Source of the DNA: Altererythrobacter sp.
GTDB taxonomy: Bacteria > Pseudomonadota > Alphaproteobacteria > Sphingomonadales > Sphingomonadaceae
NCBI GenBank assembly: GCA_011524425.1
Contig: WTKI01000169.1
Location: 1-6,731, forward strand
DNA: 6,731 nt
Reading direction: 5' to 3'
Every line of letters begins with the position of its first letter. The stretch's first letter is position 1. Below the pieces are notes generated by a model. That model made no database searches. It was not told the DNA's origin and saw only the letters and a list, made by a program, of their open reading frames with translations. This document shows, in pieces, positions 6,614-6,731 of this stretch. The translations under genes and the position numbers were made by a program.

Positions 6614-6731
6614 TTAAGCCTCTTTTTTGGCTTTGGCGGCGGCCTTCTTCTTTTTCATGGTGTCGTGAAAGCGGTCGGCCCAGCCCGGTTTGACCAATTG
6701 TTCAGCCCGCACCATGCGCAATTCGCCATCA
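6614..6731 (-). CDS. C-terminal end of an unidentified protein with Lys/Ala-rich tail, partial
   Basis: The minus-strand frame is open from the window edge to a TAA at 6614-6616, giving 38 residues. It reads DGELRMVRAEQLVKPGWADR, then FHDTM, and ends in a tail of lysines and alanines (KKKKAAAKAKKEA). Coding is supported by the open frame and the regular codon pattern, and by the close three-base convergence with the glycosyltransferase stop, which leaves no other role for this DNA. The basic tail could contact nucleic acid, but this is a guess. I do not recognise the family; the upstream sequence is needed. Confidence 0.6.
   Translation of the reverse strand, partial: DGELRMVRAEQLVKPGWADRFHDTMKKKKAAAKAKKEA

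Overview
The window looks like chromosomal DNA of an alphaproteobacterium, most likely Sphingomonadales and probably Erythrobacteraceae-like. Four things point there: the AtpD sequence with its alphaproteobacterial loop, a very short 85-residue ATP synthase epsilon subunit, a SciP/DUF1153-type regulator (a family confined to Alphaproteobacteria), and a periplasmic S9A peptidase with the family's paired cysteines. The genus call is inference from sequence style, not from a database match.

Layout. Positions 1-1226 hold the end of the F1Fo ATP synthase operon: the 3' two thirds of atpD, then atpC, closed by a strong GAAA-tetraloop rho-independent terminator. Positions 1351-3528 carry a secreted S9A prolyl-oligopeptidase-family protein with a TTG start, followed by its own terminator. 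Positions 3529-3743 are a 215-base regulatory gap with an AT-rich palindrome, a near-consensus CtrA-type box (TTAA-N7-TTAG) and a second palindrome. This gap leads into a small gene (3744-4004) for a divergent SciP-like protein. Two minus-strand genes converge on it: a SOUL/heme-binding-like exported protein (4042-4686) and a small HNH nuclease (4767-5093). A GT-C type membrane glycosyltransferase (about 5129-6610) is transcribed divergently from the HNH gene. At the right edge the C-terminus of an unidentified minus-strand gene, ending in a Lys/Ala-rich tail, abuts the glycosyltransferase stop.

How the genes relate. Only atpD and atpC form an evident functional unit. The other genes look like independent single-gene transcription units. 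I see no phage, transposon, CRISPR or toxin-antitoxin signature. The most interesting part is the SciP-like gene with its own possible CtrA site, which suggests an extra small regulator attached to the CtrA cell-cycle/motility circuit. The rest is mainly ordinary housekeeping and accessory sequence.
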